Below, in pieces: positions 7,903-15,446 of a stretch of DNA of 44,150 bases (within the stretch, counting starts at the first letter, position 1; the number at the start of each line of letters is the position of its first letter). A program made the position numbers and the translations under genes. Source of the stretch: Hominisplanchenecus_A murintestinalis (GTDB lineage Bacteria; Bacillota; Clostridia; Lachnospirales; Lachnospiraceae); NCBI RefSeq assembly GCF_943193015.1, contig NZ_CALPCM010000024.1:1-44150 (forward strand), read 5' to 3'. A model generated the notes under the pieces. That model saw nothing but the letters and a program-made list of their open reading frames with translations. It had not been told where the DNA came from and ran no database searches.

Positions 7903-8910
7903 ATGAAAAAACATAGAGCAAACGTTTTCTTGGTGCTGGGTGCAGCTGTTATGCTGGCGGGATGCGGTTCTGGGAAAGGGGACGGAACACAACTTAGGAT
8001 GGCATGTTTTCCTAATATTACTCATGCACAGGCTCTGGTTATGAAGAACCAAAATATCCTGGAGAAGAAGCTTGGGGATGAGTATGAAGTGACATGGAAT
8101 ACATTTACGGCAGGTTCTTCTGAAGTAGAAGCGATTTTTGCAGGCGAGGTAGATATCGGATATATTGGGCCGGTTCCGGCGATTAATGGAAATGTGAAAT
8201 CGGAGGGGGATGTGACGGTAATTGCCAACGCTGCAGACGCGGGTGCGGTGCTGGTGAAAGGCTCTACTTCAGATATCGAATCAGTTTCGGATTTAGCGGG
8301 AAAGACCGTGGCGATTCCGCAGATTGGGAATACGCAGCATCTATGCCTTCTGAATCTTCTTTCAGAAAATCAGCTTGCACCTGTTTCCGCAGGGGGAACC
8401 GTAGAGGTGGTCGCAGTGGAAAACGCAAATCTCCAGAATATGTTTGACCAGGGGACAGTTGACGCCGCACTGGTTCCGGAGCCTTGGGGGACAATTCTGA
8501 CCGCTTCGGATAATGTGGATCTGCTTCTGGATTATCAGGATATTTATCTGAACGGCGATTATCCGGTAGCAGTAGTGGTAGTGAGAAATGAATATATGGA
8601 AGAGCATCCGGAAGTAGTGGAAGAGTTTCTCAAAGCGCACCAAGAAGTAACAAACGAGATTAATAATAATTTGGAAAGTTCTGCGGATGCGATGATTTCA
8701 GAGCTTGAAGCGTTGACGGGGCATGCTTATGAGAAAGAGACGGTACTTGGGGCATTTTCCAGGACGAACGTCACTACGTCGTTAAATCAAGAAGCGCTGT
8801 ACAAGTTTGCGGATACTTCTTATGAGCAGGGATTTATCAGTGCACTTCCCGAAGACGGCTTTATAAATACTGCGCTTTCCGAGCAGATAGCGGCGGATAT
8901 TGGGGAGTAG
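7903..8910 (+). CDS. ABC transporter substrate-binding lipoprotein, NitT/TauT (SsuA/NMT1-like) family
   Basis: This 335-aa lipoprotein captures a small ligand outside the cell and delivers it to the permease. The signal peptide ends in the lipobox LAGC at about residue 22. The mature protein has the two-lobed SsuA/TauA-like pattern, including the FPNITHAQALV opening, the GEVDIGYIGPVPA stretch and the VDAALVPEPWG stretch. Ligands in this family include sulfonates, taurine, nitrate and thiamine precursors; sequence reading does not decide which. It starts a three-gene operon with ATPase and permease. The start follows ACGGAGGAATATTT. The second predicted LacI-type operator lies inside codons 5-10, within the signal peptide. 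Confidence 0.88.
   Translation: MKKHRANVFLVLGAAVMLAGCGSGKGDGTQLRMACFPNITHAQALVMKNQNILEKKLGDEYEVTWNTFTAGSSEVEAIFAGEVDIGYIGPVPAINGNVKSEGDVTVIANAADAGAVLVKGSTSDIESVSDLAGKTVAIPQIGNTQHLCLLNLLSENQLAPVSAGGTVEVVAVENANLQNMFDQGTVDAALVPEPWGTILTASDNVDLLLDYQDIYLNGDYPVAVVVVRNEYMEEHPEVVEEFLKAHQEVTNEINNNLESSADAMISELEALTGHAYEKETVLGAFSRTNVTTSLNQEALYKFADTSYEQGFISALPEDGFINTALSEQIAADIGE
7917..7930. promoter_or_regulatory. Operator O2 for the LacI-type repressor (predicted)
   Basis: AGCAAACGTTTTCT is the exact reverse complement of the site at 7797-7810. Centre-to-centre distance is 120 bp. It lies downstream of the predicted transcription start and inside the coding sequence of the signal peptide, a roadblock position that could also support looping with O1 (inference). 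Confidence 0.6.
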
Positions 8911-8924
8911 AGGGGAGATTTGAA

Positions 8925-9707
8925 ATGGCTTTGGAGATTAAAAATGTGAGCCGGACATTTGAGGGTTCCATGAAGGAAACATTAAAAGATATTTCGCTTT
9001 CGGTTGAACAGGGAGAATTCATCTGTGTCGTAGGGCCTTCGGGCTGCGGGAAATCGACGCTGCTGAATATTATTGCAGGGCTGGACTTTCCGACGGATGG
9101 AGAGATTTTCCTGGATGAGAAGAAGATTACGGCTCCGGGGGCAGACAGAGTGGTGATGTTCCAGGAACATGCGCTGTTCCCGTGGTTAAATGTGATGGAA
9201 AATGTGAAATTTGGCATGAAAATGATGGGGGTTCCGAAAGAGGAGCAGAACCGTAGGGCAGAGCATTATCTGAAAATGGTGCAGCTTTGGGAATTTCGGG
9301 AATATAGCGTGCATGAGATTTCCGGCGGTATGCGTCAGCGGACGGCTCTGGCGCGTTCTCTCTGCCTGGATGGGCCGGTACTTTTGATGGATGAGCCGTT
9401 TTCGGCTTTGGATAAGCAGACAACAAATAAGCTCAGGACGGATTTGGAACGCATCTGGGAAGAGACGGGGAAAACAGTGATTTTTGTGACCCATAGTGTG
9501 GAGGAAGCAGTGTTTTTGGCAGATCGTATCGTAGTGCTGTCTGATAACCCGGGCTGCATTAAAGAAATTTTTCAGGTAGGGCTGCCGAGGCCTAGACGCA
9601 ATGATGCTGTAGAATTCTTAGAAGTACGCCATAATATTTTGAGCTGTGTAGAGAGGGAGGTGGAGAAATTTGCAAAAGAAGAATATGACCATGAAAAAAT
9701 GGCTTAG
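8925..9707 (+). CDS. ABC transporter ATP-binding protein, NitT/TauT (SsuB/TauB-like) family
   Basis: This 260-aa ATPase powers the importer. It shows Walker A GPSGCGKST near residue 40, Q-loop at VVMFQEHALFPWL, signature ISGGMRQR (a GGMRQR variant typical of the nitrate/sulfonate family), Walker B LLMDEPFSALD, and switch His in IFVTHSVEEA. It follows the binding-protein gene by 14 nt and has a GAGGGGAG site. Its last 38 nt overlap the permease gene, indicating translational coupling. Confidence 0.92.
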   Translation: MALEIKNVSRTFEGSMKETLKDISLSVEQGEFICVVGPSGCGKSTLLNIIAGLDFPTDGEIFLDEKKITAPGADRVVMFQEHALFPWLNVMENVKFGMKMMGVPKEEQNRRAEHYLKMVQLWEFREYSVHEISGGMRQRTALARSLCLDGPVLLMDEPFSALDKQTTNKLRTDLERIWEETGKTVIFVTHSVEEAVFLADRIVVLSDNPGCIKEIFQVGLPRPRRNDAVEFLEVRHNILSCVEREVEKFAKEEYDHEKMA

Positions 9708-10455
9708 CAGCATATTGTTTGCCATGCTGCTGCTTCTTGCCTGGCAGATTATCTACACTTTGGGCACCGGTGTGTTGGGATGGTGGAAATCCTATGCGAT
9801 GCCTTCACCTCTGGGCGTAGTGGAAAGCCTGGGGAAAATGCTGGGAAACGGGACGCTTTGGAAAGCGACGGCATACAGCCTGCGCCGTGTGGTTTTGGGA
9901 TTTGTTATTTCCCTTGTTGTGGGTACGCTGCTGGGGATTTTAATTTCATCTTCAGATTATTTTAACCGTAACCTGAAACCTTTCCTGAATGGCGTCCAGT
10001 CCCTGCCGAGCGTATGCTGGGTTCCTTTTGCTATTCTGTGGTTCGGGCTTGGCGAAGCGTCTATTTTGTTCGTAATTGTTATCGGTTCTACGTTTAGTGT
10101 GTCTTTGGCGATAGAAAATGCTATTCGGACGGTTCCTCCCATTTATATTAAGGCAGCGCAGACGATGGGAGCCGGAAAGCGCCAGCTTTATTTGAGCGTC
10201 ATCTGGCCGGCGGCGCTTCCGGGAGTCCTGGCAGGGCTGAAACAGTCCTGGTCTTTTGCGTGGAGAGCTCTGATGTCTGGAGAGGTTATGTCTGCATACG
10301 TAGGACTGGGCTATACGCTGATGTCCGGGCGTGACCTGGCGGATATTAATCAGGTGACCGGGGTAATGCTGGTCATCATTTTGGTAGGGGTGCTTGTAGA
10401 CAAAGCTGTCTTTTCAAATCTGGAGCGCCGTGTATTGAAGAAGCGTGGGCTTTAG
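9670..10455 (+). CDS. ABC transporter permease, NitT/TauT (SsuC/TauC-like) family
   Basis: This 261-aa integral membrane protein has about six transmembrane segments and the cytoplasmic EAA-like coupling loop (AAQTMGAGKRQLYLSVIWPAALP, about residues 160-180), as in BPD_transp_1 permeases. The TTG start at 9670 is favoured because GGAGGTGG lies 6 nt upstream; in-frame ATGs at 9685 and 9691 are alternatives with no better site. It is the last gene of the importer operon. No obvious terminator follows before the next unit. Confidence 0.88.
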   Translation: MQKKNMTMKKWLSSILFAMLLLLAWQIIYTLGTGVLGWWKSYAMPSPLGVVESLGKMLGNGTLWKATAYSLRRVVLGFVISLVVGTLLGILISSSDYFNRNLKPFLNGVQSLPSVCWVPFAILWFGLGEASILFVIVIGSTFSVSLAIENAIRTVPPIYIKAAQTMGAGKRQLYLSVIWPAALPGVLAGLKQSWSFAWRALMSGEVMSAYVGLGYTLMSGRDLADINQVTGVMLVIILVGVLVDKAVFSNLERRVLKKRGL

Positions 10456-10477
10456 AGAATATTTCAGGGAAATGTCA

Positions 10478-10506
10478 TGGAAAAGAAAGCGCTGATTTGA
10501 TATAAT
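10478..10506 (+). promoter_or_regulatory. Probable promoter of the ParB-like/BMP gene
   Basis: A consensus TATAAT at 10501-10506 is preceded at 17 bp by a poor -35 (TGGAAA). It lies 34 bp upstream of the start codon. The good -10 suggests independent transcription from the ABC importer. Confidence 0.45.
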
Positions 10507-10539
10507 AGAGGTAATATATGGCGGCAGGGAGGTAGGAAA

Positions 10540-12456
10540 ATGGCGGCAGCATCGGAAGCACTTGTGGATTATGAAAAAGCATATCGGATGGGGAAGAAAG
10601 AAGGGGGATCCCCAGCTGTCCTGGACGACATTTTAAAGGAAAGAAATATAACTGCCTCAGGGGGAATTCCCCTGGGGCTTGTTCAGATTCCGGCGGAACA
10701 GATTGTGGGCACGAAAAGCGCTGCGCGGAGCGCCGCGTTCAGCAAGGGATTTTATCCGCTGCTGAAAGCAGATACAGAGTTTGCTGCAAAATGGATGGCG
10801 CTGTATCAGGCGCATCTGGATGAAGGAATCCGGGAGCCTGTGAAGGCTTATGAATTTATGAACCGTTTTTATATTGAGGAAGGAAATAAGCGTGTCAGTG
10901 TTCTGAAATTTGTGGGTGCAGTTTCGGTGCTTGGAACAGTAACCCGTATTATTCCGCCTCATTCAGAGGATAAGGAAACACGGATTTACTATGAATTTAT
11001 GGATTTTTACCATTTGTCAGGAGTAAATTACATCTGGTTTTCACAGCCGGGAAGTTTTGCAAAGCTACAGTATCTGTTGGGAAAGCGGCCGGACGAGGAA
11101 TGGAGCGATGATGATAAGCTCGATTTTAGTTCTGCTTACACCCGATTTAGTGCAGAATTTGAGGCGCGCGGAGGAAAGAAGCTTGAAGTTCTGCCTGGAG
11201 ATGCATTTTTGTCTTTTATCGGTTTGTATGGCTATGAAGTGATAAAGAATATGACGGCGGCCGAACTGAAAGAAAAGCTTGCCAAATCCTGGGATGAATT
11301 CAAGCTGCTGCGCACGGAACAATCCCTCGAACTTCAGATGGATCCTGCGGATGAGAAAGATATTAAAAAAAATATTTTTGAGCGCTTGTTTCCGATTAGC
11401 GTGCCGAAGCAGAAGGTGGCGTTTATCCATGAAGAAACGGCGGAAACTTCGGCATGGACATATGCTCATGAGCTGGGCAGGCTGCATTTGCAGCAAATGT
11501 TTTCGGACCAGGTCAGCACAGCGTGTTATGACAACGGCTCAGAGGAAAATGCGGAAGAGCTTTTGGAAGCCGCGGTTCAGAATGGCAGCAATCTGATTTT
11601 TACCACGTCACCGATATTTTTAAAGGCAAGCCTTAAAGCGGCAATAGAGCATCCGGAGGTGAAAATCCTGAACTGTTCTTTAAATACGTCACATAGGCAT
11701 ATCCGGACATATTACGGACGTATGTATGAACCCAAATTTTTGATGGGAGCCATTGCAGGGGCGTTGTCTGAGAACGGAAAAATAGGATATATAGCAAATT
11801 ATCCGATTTTCGGAATGGCGGCAAGCATCAATGCGTTTGCGTTAGGTGCAAAAATGGTAAATCCCCGGGCGAAGATTTACCTGGAATGGTCTACGCTGAA
11901 AAATCATGATGTGGAGCAGAGTTTTGCCCAAAAGGGTATCCGTTATATATCAGGGCGCGATATGATTGCACCAGACAGTGCGAACCGTCAGTTTGGGCTG
12001 TACCGGATGGGGGAAAATGGCCCGTGGAGCCTGGCGATGCCGGTATGGCACTGGGGAAAATTTTACGAAAAGATGATATGGAATATTATGGATGGATCAT
12101 GGAAGTATGATGATGCATCTAATGAAACAAAAGGGCTGAATTACTGGTGGGGCATGTCGGCGGGAATCGTGGATGTCATCTGTTCCCAGCATCTTCCGAT
12201 CGGTACGGCGCGCCTGATAGAACTTTTGAAAAAAACGATTTGTTCCGGTGAGTTTAACCCGTTTTCCGGGATACTCTATTCTCAGCAGGGCATCGTGCAG
12301 AAAGACGCCGGGAAGGCATTGAGTCCGGAGGAAATCATAACAATGGACTGGCTTGCGGAAAATGTTATAGGTTCAATTCCACAGAAAGATGCCCTGGTGG
12401 AAAAGGCCAAAGCAGTGGTTTCGCTTCAGGGATTGGTGGAAGGTAGTATCCGATGA
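10540..12456 (+). CDS. Cytoplasmic fusion: ParB-like N-terminal domain plus BMP-family ligand-binding domain
   Basis: This 638-aa protein has no signal peptide or lipobox, although its C-terminal half (about residues 290-600) resembles the BMP/PnrA family, which normally are exported nucleoside- or purine-binding lipoproteins. The N-terminal part contains a ParB/Srx-like pattern: IPLGLVQIPAEQIVGTKSAAR (residues 43-63) and the conserved box EGNKRVSVLKF (about 112-122), where ParB proteins have a nucleotide-contacting GNxR box. The middle (150-280) is unassigned. A cytoplasmic sensor whose ligand may be a nucleoside or purine is inferred. Its stop codon overlaps the start of the phosphoesterase gene (ATGA), so the two are translationally coupled. 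The start follows GGGAGGTAGG. Domain assignment is by pattern, so the ParB-like part is less certain than the BMP part. Confidence 0.7.
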   Translation: MAAASEALVDYEKAYRMGKKEGGSPAVLDDILKERNITASGGIPLGLVQIPAEQIVGTKSAARSAAFSKGFYPLLKADTEFAAKWMALYQAHLDEGIREPVKAYEFMNRFYIEEGNKRVSVLKFVGAVSVLGTVTRIIPPHSEDKETRIYYEFMDFYHLSGVNYIWFSQPGSFAKLQYLLGKRPDEEWSDDDKLDFSSAYTRFSAEFEARGGKKLEVLPGDAFLSFIGLYGYEVIKNMTAAELKEKLAKSWDEFKLLRTEQSLELQMDPADEKDIKKNIFERLFPISVPKQKVAFIHEETAETSAWTYAHELGRLHLQQMFSDQVSTACYDNGSEENAEELLEAAVQNGSNLIFTTSPIFLKASLKAAIEHPEVKILNCSLNTSHRHIRTYYGRMYEPKFLMGAIAGALSENGKIGYIANYPIFGMAASINAFALGAKMVNPRAKIYLEWSTLKNHDVEQSFAQKGIRYISGRDMIAPDSANRQFGLYRMGENGPWSLAMPVWHWGKFYEKMIWNIMDGSWKYDDASNETKGLNYWWGMSAGIVDVICSQHLPIGTARLIELLKKTICSGEFNPFSGILYSQQGIVQKDAGKALSPEEIITMDWLAENVIGSIPQKDALVEKAKAVVSLQGLVEGSIR

Positions 12457-13064
12457 AGATATTGGCAGTTGCGGATGAAGAATCAAAATATTTGTGGGAT
12501 TATTATGAGGAAGGAAAGCTGGAGGGAATTGACTTAATACTTTCGGCTGGAGATTTAAATCCGAAATATCTGTCTTTCCTCGTTACGCTCGCTACAGTTC
12601 CGGTACTTTATGTTCACGGAAATCACGATGATAAGTACGAGCAAGACCCGCCGGAGGGATGCACCTGCATTGAGGACAAGATTTTTGTGTACAATGGGGT
12701 CAGGATTTTGGGGCTTGGCGGTTCGATGCGCTACCGTCCGGGGAAACATCAGTATACTGACAGGGAAATGGCGCGCCGGGTACGGAAGCTGCGTTTTTCC
12801 CTGCTCCGCAAGGGGGGCTTTGACATCCTTCTCACCCATGCCCCGGCATATCAGCTCAATGACGGACGCGACCTTCCGCATCAGGGATTCCGCATATTCA
12901 AAACGCTGATGGACAAGTATAAGCCGAAATTTTTTATCCACGGGCATATGCATATGAATTATGGAATCCGGCAGAAGAGATATGATAAGTATGGGACGAC
13001 ACAGGTGATTAATGCATATGAGAGATGTGTGTTTGAGATTGAAGAGGAGAATTTAAGTATCTGA
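12453..13064 (+). CDS. Calcineurin-like metallophosphoesterase
   Basis: This 203-aa protein has the order of motifs of the YfcE/MJ0936-like phosphodiesterases: SAGDLN (motif II), HGNHDD (motif III), LLTHAP (motif IV) and HGHMH (motif V). The first motif reads ADEES, so the usual metal-ligand His of D-x-H is Glu here. Other clostridial proteins of this subfamily seem to share that change, so it is probably a subfamily trait rather than decay. The substrate is unknown; cyclic or simple phosphodiesters are typical. Its ATG overlaps the stop of the ParB-like/BMP gene (ATGA), which suggests a joint task. Confidence 0.85.
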   Translation: MKILAVADEESKYLWDYYEEGKLEGIDLILSAGDLNPKYLSFLVTLATVPVLYVHGNHDDKYEQDPPEGCTCIEDKIFVYNGVRILGLGGSMRYRPGKHQYTDREMARRVRKLRFSLLRKGGFDILLTHAPAYQLNDGRDLPHQGFRIFKTLMDKYKPKFFIHGHMHMNYGIRQKRYDKYGTTQVINAYERCVFEIEEENLSI

Positions 13065-13102
13065 GTAAAGTTTGTTTTTTAGATTTTCATTACATTGCTA
13101 TT

Positions 13103-13134
13103 GCGCCGACAGAGGTATAAGCCGGCGCTTTTTT
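13103..13134 (+). terminator. Rho-independent terminator
   Basis: GCGCCG (13103-13108) pairs with CGGCGC (13123-13128), followed by six T. It ends the ParB-like/BMP-phosphoesterase operon and marks the left edge of the AT-rich island. Confidence 0.85.
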
Positions 13135-13162
13135 ACGTTTTTGAAAAAATAGATGTAAATCA

Positions 13163-13191
13163 TTGACTTTATATTTATATATATGTATACT
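13163..13191 (+). promoter_or_regulatory. Strong sigma-A-type promoter of the AT-rich island
   Basis: TTGACT, 17 bp, TATACT lies in very AT-rich DNA, about 55 bp before the ATG at 13245 and 70 bp before the protease reading frame. Confidence 0.75.
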
Positions 13192-13260
13192 GTAAATTAA
13201 ATAAATAATCATATATAAAAATAAATGAAAAGGGATGAAGGAATATGAAAAAAATGGGGT

Positions 13261-13962
13261 ATGGTTGCTTTGACATTGATGACAGTTATTGCAGGGAATC
13301 TTTGTGATAAAACAATTTCCGTATCTTCCAGGACAATGCCCTCAATTGGGAGAAAGCAGTTTACATCTGAAGATGAATTTGTAAGAAGCATATATGATAA
13401 TATAGTATTGGATGAAGAACCAGAAGACAATATAGATGTTTCGCAGGGGCTGAGGGCAACTTCTATAATAGTGAATGTAAAAACCATGTGCGATGCACAG
13501 TATAGAAAAGCGCACAGTAGTGACTGGGAAATAAGAGCTAAAAGGACTGTAAAGGAGGCTACAACATATTTGTATGATTTTATAGGTATAAAATTTGTCG
13601 TAAAAGAAGGAGTTGCATTCACTTCAGCATCCACAACAAACCCCGAAAAGTTACTTGATGATTTTATTAGTCATTATAAAGTAGGGAATGGAATTGATAT
13701 GATTGTAGGATTATCAGGGAGAAAACCAAAGGATACTGCTGGAATTGCATATAAAGGAAAAATTGAAGGTGGACCAAGAGTTTTGATATTTCCATCTACG
13801 TATAAATCAGAAGTTGAAACTGTTCAGCATGAGATAGGACATACGTATAATTTAGATCATTGCAATAAAGCTTGCGTTATGAAGGCATCGGGTTTTGGAT
13901 ATTTAAATAAAGTGTGTGGTGTTCATGGGGATTGGTGGTGTTTTCGTAGGGAATGGTATTAA
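13261..13962 (+). CDS. Exported archaemetzincin-like zinc metalloprotease, N-terminus uncertain
   Basis: The 233-aa frame ends with a zinc-protease signature, HEIGHTYNLDHC (from His190), then C-x3-C-V-M. This resembles archaemetzincins (HExxHxxGx3C, then C, x, Met), but Asn replaces the usual Gly and the Cys spacing is one shorter. Residues 1-15 are hydrophobic. The only good ribosome-binding site (GATGAAGGA) serves an ATG at 13245 that is out of frame by one base. Deleting one A from the A7 run at 13248-13254 would give MKKWGMVALTLM, a normal signal-peptide start. So the gene may have an N-terminal frameshift, a phase-variable tract, or a sequence error. Base composition is far more AT-rich than the neighbours, suggesting transfer. 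A broken SurA-like foldase follows after 21 nt. Confidence 0.6.
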   Translation: MVALTLMTVIAGNLCDKTISVSSRTMPSIGRKQFTSEDEFVRSIYDNIVLDEEPEDNIDVSQGLRATSIIVNVKTMCDAQYRKAHSSDWEIRAKRTVKEATTYLYDFIGIKFVVKEGVAFTSASTTNPEKLLDDFISHYKVGNGIDMIVGLSGRKPKDTAGIAYKGKIEGGPRVLIFPSTYKSEVETVQHEIGHTYNLDHCNKACVMKASGFGYLNKVCGVHGDWWCFRREWY

Positions 13963-13983
13963 AAATATAAAGAGATATAAATT

Positions 13984-14610
13984 ATGAAAGAATATAGTAA
14001 TAGGATTTTGAGAGCTTCTATATTTATCCTGATTGGTATAGGGGGAGTTTGGCTTGTGTTTCATGTGGGCGATATAAGATATGGAGGTAAAGATGTTGTT
14101 GCAATAGTAAATGGGGAAAATATATATGCCTATAATATAGAGATTCTATGAGCAGGCAGCAGGGGAGTACTCATATAGGGAAATATTAAATGATTTAATT
14201 GATGAACAAGTGGTTCTTACGCAGGCTGAAGGTTTGGGGATTAAATTTACTGATGAAGAGTTAAGGAATGCTGTTTTGGAATTTAAGAGTGATTTTCCTG
14301 AAATTTATAAGCATGGAGTTCATCTATATGGAGAAGCAGAATATAATAAAGGGATAGAGCGTCAGAAAATTTATAAAGCGGTTTTTCAGCATATAGTGAA
14401 TAAAAAGGTCAGTAATAGTATAAAAAACGATTTTATACATTTATGACAGATAAATATGAACCTCTTTGTTCAGCAACCAAGGAGGAAATAATAGAAAAGT
14501 ACAAAGAAGAATTTCATTTGTATATCTTTGATTGCTGGTTATTGAAACAAAGAAAAAATGCTATAATTAAAATAATAAGCCAAGAGGAGAAATATGATGA
14601 AATATTTTAA
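13984..14610 (+). pseudogene. Frameshifted SurA/PrsA-like peptidyl-prolyl isomerase (foldase) remnant
   Basis: Three overlapping frames together read as one membrane-anchored protein of about 208 aa. Frame A (13984-14151) has a start, a transmembrane segment and VVAIVNGENIYAYNIE, the typical opening of a SurA_N domain. Frame B (about 14141-14446) continues with FYEQAAGEYS, LIDEQVVLTQAEGLG and FTDEELRNAV, also SurA_N-like. Frame A resumes at about 14443 with TDKYEPLCSATKEEIIEKYKEEF and stops at 14610. One single-base change near 14141-14149 and one near 14430-14440 (a T run) would restore the frame. No PpiC catalytic domain is visible. The end overlaps the next gene by 17 nt. Confidence 0.6.
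14559..14567 (+). promoter_or_regulatory. Extended -10 promoter of the LRR_5 gene
   Basis: TGCTATAAT is a full TGn-TATAAT extended -10 element. The nearest -35-like sequence (TTGAAA, 14542) is only 14 bp away. It lies within the tail of the upstream foldase remnant. Confidence 0.5.
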
Positions 14611-15301
14611 ACAAGTTATATACTGCGTATCGGTATTCTGCACAATGTTTTTTCTAATGCTTCCCATTCAGGGACAGGCGAAGTTTAAAGCTCCCGATAA
14701 ATCCGAGAATGGGATTGAGTATTATATTCAGGAGTCTTCAGGAAAAAGAAGAAGTGTGGGCGCAAAGCTGAAAAACTCTGCAAAGATTATCAGAGTACCT
14801 GAAAGCGTCATGATTGGCAGTAAGAGCTATACGGTAACGGAAATCAGCGGAAATTGTTATCCGGATACCCTGGATGCATCCCCGGCTACAGATGCTTATA
14901 AATGCAGGAAAAATACAAAAACTGTGAGGGTAATTATTCCTAAAACTGTGAGGCAGGTTGAACAGGGGACGTTTACGAATTTTACAAATCTAAAAGAAAT
15001 TGTTGTAGATAGGCGGAACGCCCGTTTTCAATCAAAAAAGGGTTCCCTTCTTTCAAAAGACGGGCGGATTTTATATGCAGTTCCATCGATTAAAGGGACT
15101 TATCGTGTGCCGAAAGGGGTGCAGGTTATTTATAACCGGGCCTTTGCATACAGCAAAGTAAAAAAAGTTATTCTGCCAAAGTCCTGTAAGACTATTCAGG
15201 AAAGGGCATTTTATCGATGCAGAAATTTAAAAGAGGTTCAGAATCTGCGCTATATAGAAAAATTTGGGAAGGACATTTTTTATGGAAGCCAGATAAAATG
15301 A
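14594..15301 (+). CDS. Secreted BspA-type leucine-rich repeat (LRR_5) protein
   Basis: The 235-aa protein starts with a signal peptide (hydrophobic residues 8-25, ending near GQAKF). The mature part contains BspA/LRR_5-type repeats: VRVIIPKTVRQVEQGTFTNFTNLKEI, then VIYNRAFAYSKVKKVILPKSCKTIQERAFYRCRNL, each with the I-P, F and N/L-K periodicity of the family. Such proteins often mediate adhesion. No cell-wall anchor motif is visible, so it is probably secreted or loosely attached. The start follows AGAGGAG. Confidence 0.8.
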   Translation: MMKYFKQVIYCVSVFCTMFFLMLPIQGQAKFKAPDKSENGIEYYIQESSGKRRSVGAKLKNSAKIIRVPESVMIGSKSYTVTEISGNCYPDTLDASPATDAYKCRKNTKTVRVIIPKTVRQVEQGTFTNFTNLKEIVVDRRNARFQSKKGSLLSKDGRILYAVPSIKGTYRVPKGVQVIYNRAFAYSKVKKVILPKSCKTIQERAFYRCRNLKEVQNLRYIEKFGKDIFYGSQIK

Positions 15302-15320
15302 AGCGCCGTATTATTTCTGC

Positions 15321-15349
15321 TTGACAAGCTGACGTAATTAATATATAAT
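15321..15349 (+). promoter_or_regulatory. Consensus sigma-A promoter of the SH3/SleB hydrolase gene
   Basis: TTGACA, 17 bp, TATAAT is a perfect match to consensus, giving a start near 15356 and a leader of about 90 nt. Confidence 0.9.
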
Positions 15350-15355
15350 GCAACC

Positions 15356-15402
15356 GTAACAAACTTAACAAATATGTAACAAATGAGAAGAAAAAAGTAA
15401 CA
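15356..15402 (+). repeat. Spaced GTAACA direct repeats in the hydrolase leader
   Basis: GTAACA occurs at 15356, 15376 and 15397, with the variant TTAACA at 15365. The three exact copies are 20 and 21 bp apart, close to two helical turns. They begin at the predicted transcription start, a position suited to a protein binding site. Confidence 0.5.
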
Positions 15403-15446
15403 GATGCGAAATTTTTTTCTCAGGAATCGGTTACGAGGAGGTTTGG

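Noticed and set aside
13140..14610. Insertion sequence or integrative element covering the AT-rich block
   Set aside because: No transposase, integrase, terminal inverted repeats or target duplications were seen at the edges.
15350..15446. Possible c-di-AMP (ydaO) riboswitch ahead of the SH3/SleB hydrolase
   Set aside because: Such riboswitches often precede cell-wall hydrolases, but the leader is only about 90 nt, A-rich, and without the needed conserved stems.
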